A DNA stretch of 64,000 nt from positions 40,588 through 104,587 of the forward strand of contig NZ_JADPKR010000111.1 of assembly GCF_023074055.1 (NCBI RefSeq), given 5' to 3'. The notes beneath the pieces were generated by a model. That model saw nothing but the letters and a program-made list of their open reading frames with translations. It did not search any database and was not told the DNA's origin. Below, in pieces: positions 59,749 to 64,000 of the stretch. The position numbers and the translations under genes were made by a program. The stretch comes from Bradyrhizobium sp. 141. GTDB taxonomy: Bacteria; Pseudomonadota; Alphaproteobacteria; Rhizobiales; Xanthobacteraceae. The first letter of the stretch is position 1. Each line of letters starts with the position of its first letter.

Positions 59749-60205
59749 GTGAAGAACAAATATGGTCCTCTCGGCCGCTGGAGCCTTCGAGGCCTGGCGG
59801 TTACCGAGCTGTACCAAGCAGCTAAGGACGAGAAAACCCTACATGCACGGTCAATGCGGCTTCTGCGGTATTGGCTTTCGCCTCAGCAAAGGGTCGAATT
59901 CGACACAAAGGGATACTTCGACGTCATAGGGTGCGATACCGGAACGCGCTACGCATTCGCCGAGGAACGTCTCAACGTCAACGAGATCGACGAACACGGG
60001 CGGCTAGGAACCGGGTGGTGTTTCGTCCCATTGGGTGGCTTGGCCCAGGGGGACGTCATGCTTTGCTCAAAAGTTAGCTCTTGAAAAGGACGAGAAGCGC
60101 GCCTTGAGCATCGCCAACAGTTTTCCGGGGCCGATCGGGTGGCGCCTACGCGGTAGTCGTCGCTCGGGAGAGAGAAGTTCCCGCGTGCGGCTTCGTCCGG
60201 GCTAG
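59749..60205 (+). pseudogene. Companion gene of the Gly-Gly module, second copy, frameshifted
   Basis: It starts at GTG 59749, or at a TTG overlapping the upstream gene. It shows MRLLRYWLSPQQRVEFDTKG, YFDVIGCDTG, NVNEIDEHGRLGTGWCFVPL and then GDVML. An additional T in the run at 60062-60064 shifts the frame. One base fewer gives AQKLALEKDEKRALSIANSF in the next frame, matching QKIALES...RALEVARRF of copy one, and continues to a stop at 60203. As written the product ends eleven residues after the GD motif. Confidence 0.7.
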
Positions 60206-60236
60206 TGCGGTTGATCACCGCTTGCTCAAGATTCGA

Positions 60237-60425
60237 TTAGCCATTTAAGGGATCGAGTGAGAACAAAGTCGTCACGACCAGCACGGTTCGGTTGCATTGC
60301 CAATCGGGTCCCAGCATTGGTTCAAAGAGTGCGCGAGGAGTGCCGAGTGCAATAGTGGTACCAGCTTCGAGCAGAAGAACGGCCGCCAGAACGAGCATTC
60401 GAGAGGTTGTCCAATTAACCTGCAT
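60237..60425 (-). CDS. Small protein with one N-terminal membrane helix
   Basis: This 62-residue protein has a hydrophobic helix at residues 8-27 (SRMLVLAAVLLLEAGTTIAL), then PRALFEPMLGPDWQCNRTVL. GGAGGAAG precedes the ATG at 60425. I recall similar short exported proteins from rhizobia with no known role. Confidence 0.6.
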   Translation of the reverse strand: MQVNWTTSRMLVLAAVLLLEAGTTIALGTPRALFEPMLGPDWQCNRTVLVVTTLFSLDPLNG

Positions 60426-60648
60426 GGCGCTTCCTCCAGTTGAAGCGCGCAGGCTATCCCTTTCGTTACCTACCGATTGAGAACTACTTCACTCGGGTCC
60501 CTGCATGCTCATCACACCCGCGTGCGGGAGGCCGCCGGTACGAACGGCGTGCCTCAAGGAATATAGTTGCGACGCGAGCCATAGGCCCCCGGTCGCGATG
60601 TGCCCCTTTCCGCCCATTGCATCCTCGATCATGGATGCCAGCGCACCT

Positions 60649-60840
60649 TTATCGCTCCGGTTGGGTGCTAGACACTGTCGGACCAATGGCACGCTCTACC
60701 TCTGTAGCCAACACGCTCAGATGATCGGCAAGCCTCGCGAACAACTCTCGTTTTCGCGGATCGGTGACTAGATCGCTGATCGATTTGCAATCGGCGGCAT
60801 CGTTGCGGAGCTTCTCCAACTGCTCATGCATGTCTCTCAT
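60649..60840 (-). CDS. Small rhizobial helical protein
   Basis: This 63-residue protein (MHEQLEKLRNDAADCKSISD, then KRELFARLADHLSVLATEVE) consists of two charged helices. The start may be the ATG at 60840 or 60831. It is a common short type in Bradyrhizobium. Function unknown. Confidence 0.65.
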   Translation of the reverse strand: MRDMHEQLEKLRNDAADCKSISDLVTDPRKRELFARLADHLSVLATEVERAIGPTVSSTQPER

Positions 60841-60869
60841 CTTAGATTGCCCCCGGCAGCATCCTCTAT

Positions 60870-61064
60870 TCATTCAGTTGAATTGATGGAGGTATACTTG
60901 AGCGCCCGCCGATCCATTTCCGAACGGAGCAACTCAGCATAGTCACGAAAATTGTCACCAACAATGCGGGAGCGGCCGTCATTCGCGCGATCAGCCAACA
61001 CTTGCCGCCGCACACTTTCCCAGAGAGACAATAAGGTCTGATCTTTCGAGCTTGAAAAGTTCAT
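60870..61064 (-). CDS. Small rhizobial protein
   Basis: This 64-residue protein reads MNFSSSKDQTLLSLWESVRR, then GDNFRDYAELLRSEMDRRAL and KYTSIN. It matches a frequent short rhizobial type. The ATG at 61064 is chosen because the family begins there; an upstream extension lacks character. The next small gene on the same strand follows after 29 nt. Confidence 0.65.
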   Translation of the reverse strand: MNFSSSKDQTLLSLWESVRRQVLADRANDGRSRIVGDNFRDYAELLRSEMDRRALKYTSINSTE

Positions 61065-61464
61065 CCGCAGGCCCTCAGTATTTGGCCGCTCGGATCGTAC
61101 CGCGTACCTCGTGAGCCCTGATTGTTCGGTGGCCGACATAGCCGTGGTGAAGCTAAACGCTCGTTGCACATTGGTCACACCGTCTGCAGGTTGCAGGTCA
61201 AACGGGAGATGACGCGGAAGATAACGATGATTCCGGTTTTAGCGCAGAAATCGAACACGGACGGTAAATTCACGCCGCGTCTGCCACTATACTGGGTACT
61301 GAAAGGAGGGCATCGACCCGCCAACAAGCTGCGGCTTACAGCATCGTCGTGGGTCACTCTGACAGCACGAGGAGAAGCTCGTCAAGGGTAGCTATGATCC
61401 GTTGTGTCTGGACGTTGCTCGCGTTCGCAGCAGCCGATACTAATTCGATTCACAGCACGTGTGA
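61065..61464. other. 400-bp stretch without a recognisable gene
   Basis: Open frames on both strands are short and without family character. Confidence 0.5.
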
Positions 61465-61938
61465 TTACCTCCGCACTACAGGTCGCACCTGCTCTACTGG
61501 GACATGGTCGCCATTTTTACTGACGACCTTCAGAAACACTTCTTCCTTAGTCGCTTTGTCGATCATGCGGGAAGATCCCTTGCCGAGATGCTCATCTCCC
61601 CACTGGTTCAATGCCATCAGCACCGTGAACAATTTGATGCCGGCCTTAGTGGGCTCGTATTGGTATCGCTTTCGCGCGCCCGCCTCCTTGTAAGGTGTTT
61701 TTTCAAAGATGCCGTGCTCAACAAGCTTCTCTAGGCGATCGGACAGCACCGCCCTTGGCGCGCCCAGAAACTTATGAAAGTCCTGGAATCGGCGAACGCC
61801 CCATGAGGCCTCGCGCAAGATCAATAAGGTCCAGGTTTCACCAACAATGTCGAGCGTTCGCTTGATGGAGCAGTTGTTCTTTTGCTCGAAAATCCAGCGA
61901 AGATCCAGTTCGGGCGAATGCGCTTTTTCTGAGTTCAT
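61465..61938 (-). CDS. HxlR-family winged-helix transcriptional regulator
   Basis: This 157-residue regulator has the HxlR signature: CSIKRTLDIVGETWTLLILR (residues 23-42), RRFQDFHKFLGAPRAVLSDR (about residues 49-68), then LVEHGIFEKTPYKEAGARKR (wing). HxlR proteins respond to aldehydes, quinones or redox signals through a Cys near the N-terminus (NNCS here). It is divergent from an MDR-type reductase gene, and the 101-bp gap holds a perfect inverted repeat, so I infer that it represses both. Confidence 0.87.
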   Translation of the reverse strand: MNSEKAHSPELDLRWIFEQKNNCSIKRTLDIVGETWTLLILREASWGVRRFQDFHKFLGAPRAVLSDRLEKLVEHGIFEKTPYKEAGARKRYQYEPTKAGIKLFTVLMALNQWGDEHLGKGSSRMIDKATKEEVFLKVVSKNGDHVPVEQVRPVVRR

Positions 61939-61965
61939 TGTTCATACACAGGTTGACGTTGATTA

Positions 61966-61984
61966 AAGTTCATTATACGAACTT
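61966..61984. promoter_or_regulatory. HxlR operator candidate
   Basis: AAGTTC-N7-GAACTT, a perfect inverted repeat between the divergent genes, with GTTCAT repeats just to its left (61932-61943). Confidence 0.6.
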
Positions 61985-62039
61985 AGCATGGTTTAGTGTC
62001 GAGCGGTCAGCGAACCGATAAGATTCTCGCGGAGGGACA

Positions 62040-63014
62040 ATGAAGTTTTTGCAAATGACTAAGTTTGGCAATCCCACTGAGGTGGTTGAAGTTGTAGAAG
62101 GCGATCCACCCCCACCGCCGGCAGCAAATGAAGCCACGGTCGAAGTCGAATACTCACCGATCGGTCCCGCTGAACTTCTGATGATCCGTGGCATGTATGG
62201 GATCAGGCCACAGCCGCCGGCGCCGCTTGGGAACGAAGCTATTGGACGCGTTGTCGCCGTTGGAGCCTCGGTCAAAAGCGTAAAGACTGGCGATCGTGTC
62301 GCCATTCCGATCGGACTTCCCGTGTGGAGGCAGGCCATAACGGTCGCGGCCGCCGATCTCATCGTCTTGTCTGCGCAAGCCGATCCCCAACAGCTGTCAA
62401 TGCTTCGGATCAATCCGCTGACAGCGGCATTGCTCTTAACCGAGTATGTCGAACTCGGCAAGGACGACTGGGTCATCCAGAACGCCGGCAATTCCGGTGT
62501 GGGACGCAGCGTCATTGCGTTTGCACGGGAGTTCGGACTGCGCTCGGTAAGCCTCGTGCGCAGACCCGAACTTGTGGATGAGCTGAAGTCAGCCGGAGCT
62601 GACGTCGTCCTTGTCGATGGACCCGACGTCGTGAAGCAAGTCGCAGCGGCTACCGGGAAGGCTAAAATCAAGCTGGGACTTGACGGCGTGGGTGGCGACT
62701 CCGCGCACTGGGTTGCGTCTTGCCTAACGTCGAACGCCAAGATGGTCGCCTATGGCGGCGTCAGCGGAAAGCCCGCGGCCGTGAGTCCCCTGAACATCAT
62801 TTTCAAGCAGGTGACGCTGGAAGGGTTTTGGCTGTTCTATCCGCGCTTTCGAGATGCACACGAAAAGCTTGCGGCTCATACGCGGACAGCCGAGCGACTG
62901 ATCACCGAAGGCAAACTGCACGTTCCGGTCGCCGGCGTTTATTCGCTCGAGCAGGCAACTCAGGCTATTGCGCATGTGCAAAAAGGCGGGAAAGTCCTTC
63001 TGAAACCCAACTAA
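62040..63014 (+). CDS. Zinc-independent MDR reductase (quinone/2-enoyl reductase-like)
   Basis: This 324-residue medium-chain reductase is similar to MECR/ETR and quinone oxidoreductases. It starts MKFLQMTKFGNPTEVVEVVE. The catalytic-domain motif is PLGNEAIGRVVAVG and the nucleotide motif is VIQNAGNSGVGRSVIAFARE (about residues 144-163). The zinc ligands of alcohol dehydrogenases are missing. Its GGAGGG site and divergent HxlR neighbour suggest detoxification of a reactive carbonyl or quinone. The start codon is 55 nt from the inverted repeat. Confidence 0.82.
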   Translation: MKFLQMTKFGNPTEVVEVVEGDPPPPPAANEATVEVEYSPIGPAELLMIRGMYGIRPQPPAPLGNEAIGRVVAVGASVKSVKTGDRVAIPIGLPVWRQAITVAAADLIVLSAQADPQQLSMLRINPLTAALLLTEYVELGKDDWVIQNAGNSGVGRSVIAFAREFGLRSVSLVRRPELVDELKSAGADVVLVDGPDVVKQVAAATGKAKIKLGLDGVGGDSAHWVASCLTSNAKMVAYGGVSGKPAAVSPLNIIFKQVTLEGFWLFYPRFRDAHEKLAAHTRTAERLITEGKLHVPVAGVYSLEQATQAIAHVQKGGKVLLKPN

Positions 63015-63107
63015 TGGATAATCAACGGTCAGGCGCCCTGAACTCTAGGGCCGCCTGAAACCGCAACCAGTCCGATATGGAAAGCCATAGGGCGAACCGG
63101 AGGAAGC

Positions 63108-63827
63108 ATGACTGCACTTTTAGATCTGGTGCTCGAGTCTCACGGAACTCTTGAACGATGGCGAAAATTCATCGCGATCGATGTCAACCTTTCGATGCAT
63201 GGTGAGCACTGGAAAAGAAAGGGATGGGACGGTGTCTTCAAAAATGTTCAATTGAAGGTGCAAACGAAAGAACAGCGAGCTTGCTATACGCATTTTACCG
63301 AAGAAGGCGTGCAAAGCATCTACGAGCCGGATCGTGTTCGGCTAGAGACAATCGACGGGAAGCTTATTGAGGAGCGTGTACATCCAAGAAAGGCGTTTGA
63401 AGGACACACCCTTCAAACTACGTGGGATAGGCTGCATCTGGCTTACTTTTCCGGGTATGCACTTTGGAATTATCTGAATACTCCATTTATGTTTGTCACT
63501 GAGAGTGCCAAAGCGGAGGAAATAGATCCTGTGTCCGATCAAGGCACGGTACGTCGGCGGCTGAAGATCACTTTTCCCGAAAAGGTTGGAACCCACTCTC
63601 CGGAACAGATATTCCACGTCGATGAAAACGGACTCATCGCTCGTTTGGATTATACCACGTTTGTGGCCGGTGGCGCTCCAGCCGCGCACTACATGTCCGA
63701 GTACAAGAACATTCAAGGGATAATGATGCCAACCAAACGGCGCGCGTTCAGGAGAAACCCGGACGGAACTTTAAATACTGAACCTGTCCTCGTCGGTATT
63801 GATATCTCTACAATTACTTTGACGTAA
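63108..63827 (+). CDS. Conserved hypothetical protein downstream of the MDR reductase
   Basis: This 239-residue cytoplasmic protein of no known family to me has beta-rich segments such as HGEHWKRKGWDGVFKNVQLK (about residues 31-50) and PEQIFHVDENGLIARLDYTT (about residues 165-184). The end, MMPTKRRAFRRNPDG, recalls lipid-binding LolA-like proteins, but this is weak. GGAGG lies before the ATG at 63108. It is 93 nt after the MDR gene on the same strand and probably in the same HxlR-controlled unit. Confidence 0.7.
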   Translation: MTALLDLVLESHGTLERWRKFIAIDVNLSMHGEHWKRKGWDGVFKNVQLKVQTKEQRACYTHFTEEGVQSIYEPDRVRLETIDGKLIEERVHPRKAFEGHTLQTTWDRLHLAYFSGYALWNYLNTPFMFVTESAKAEEIDPVSDQGTVRRRLKITFPEKVGTHSPEQIFHVDENGLIARLDYTTFVAGGAPAAHYMSEYKNIQGIMMPTKRRAFRRNPDGTLNTEPVLVGIDISTITLT

Positions 63828-64000
63828 GAAAAAGCATTGAGACGACAGGAGCACGCAAGCAAAGGATATCGTCATTGTTAAGCAACAGCGGCCTGTCTTA
63901 GCTAGTCACGTGAATCTAAAGTTCGCCACATAAAGTCTGTTGAGCTTTGTGGCAGAAGCGTTTGACGGAAGCCAAAATCTGATCGGCTGACTTGGTCCAT

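Overview
The window looks like a chromosomal accessory region of a Bradyrhizobium-type alphaproteobacterium. The evidence is high GC content, many small rhizobial stress proteins, a ROSE-type RNA thermometer before a small heat-shock operon, and GGAAC-N17/18-GTT promoters typical of the alphaproteobacterial general stress sigma factor EcfG. All assignments come from reading motifs by eye; no database search was run.

Region 1 (1-8.5 kb, + strand) is an aerobic nicotinate catabolic operon. It holds a three-subunit molybdenum hydroxylase (large, FAD and 2Fe-2S subunits) with a CoxG-like helper. These are followed by a NicC-like monooxygenase broken by one frameshift, then NicF, NicD and NicX, then the 5' third of a transporter. 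Together they would take nicotinate through 6-hydroxynicotinate, 2,5-dihydroxypyridine, N-formylmaleamate and maleamate to maleate. The operon ends at a scar where the transporter, a LysR N-terminus and a 3'-truncated GH13 glucosidase are joined.

Region 2 (9.8-36.2 kb) is a stress and redox block. It contains a zinc alcohol dehydrogenase, SDRs, a CDF transporter, a DUF2269 / epimerase-DoxX / membrane-protein operon, a DUF1236 plus peptidoglycan-binding secreted protein, an FAD-Rieske oxidoreductase, a PAP2-cupin-DUF3147 operon, a DUF892 protein, a ROK protein that looks circularly permuted, a PRC-barrel protein, many small rhizobial proteins, two Hsp20 genes behind a ROSE element, and a PaoABC-like aldehyde oxidoreductase. 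At least eight EcfG-like promoters, one of them symmetrical and bidirectional, tie much of this block to the general stress response.

Region 3 (36.5-56.3 kb) shows two tandem integrations at a tRNA-Lys(CTT) 3' end. Two related integrase genes each sit beside an identical 50-bp tRNA-Lys 3' fragment (38.05 kb and 56.19 kb). The 18-kb unit between the fragments carries an MFS exporter, a cupin, a disulfide reductase, a DUF302 protein, a peroxiredoxin-like protein, NhaA, a LysR regulator, 3-hydroxybutyrate dehydrogenase with a patatin, a methyltransferase, a bufferin operon (DoxX, BufC, BufB, BufA) and a class III nucleotide cyclase. About a third of this cargo is broken by frameshifts or nonsense codons. 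ATAG-N7-CTAT sites in three of its promoter regions suggest a small LysR regulon.

Region 4 (56.6-64 kb) holds lipA, a half-length aceE cut off directly at a small stress gene, a second copy of a two-gene module also found at 26.5-27.2 kb (a 73-residue protein ending in Gly-Gly plus a companion), more small rhizobial proteins, and an HxlR regulator divergent from a quinone-reductase-like MDR gene and a conserved hypothetical.
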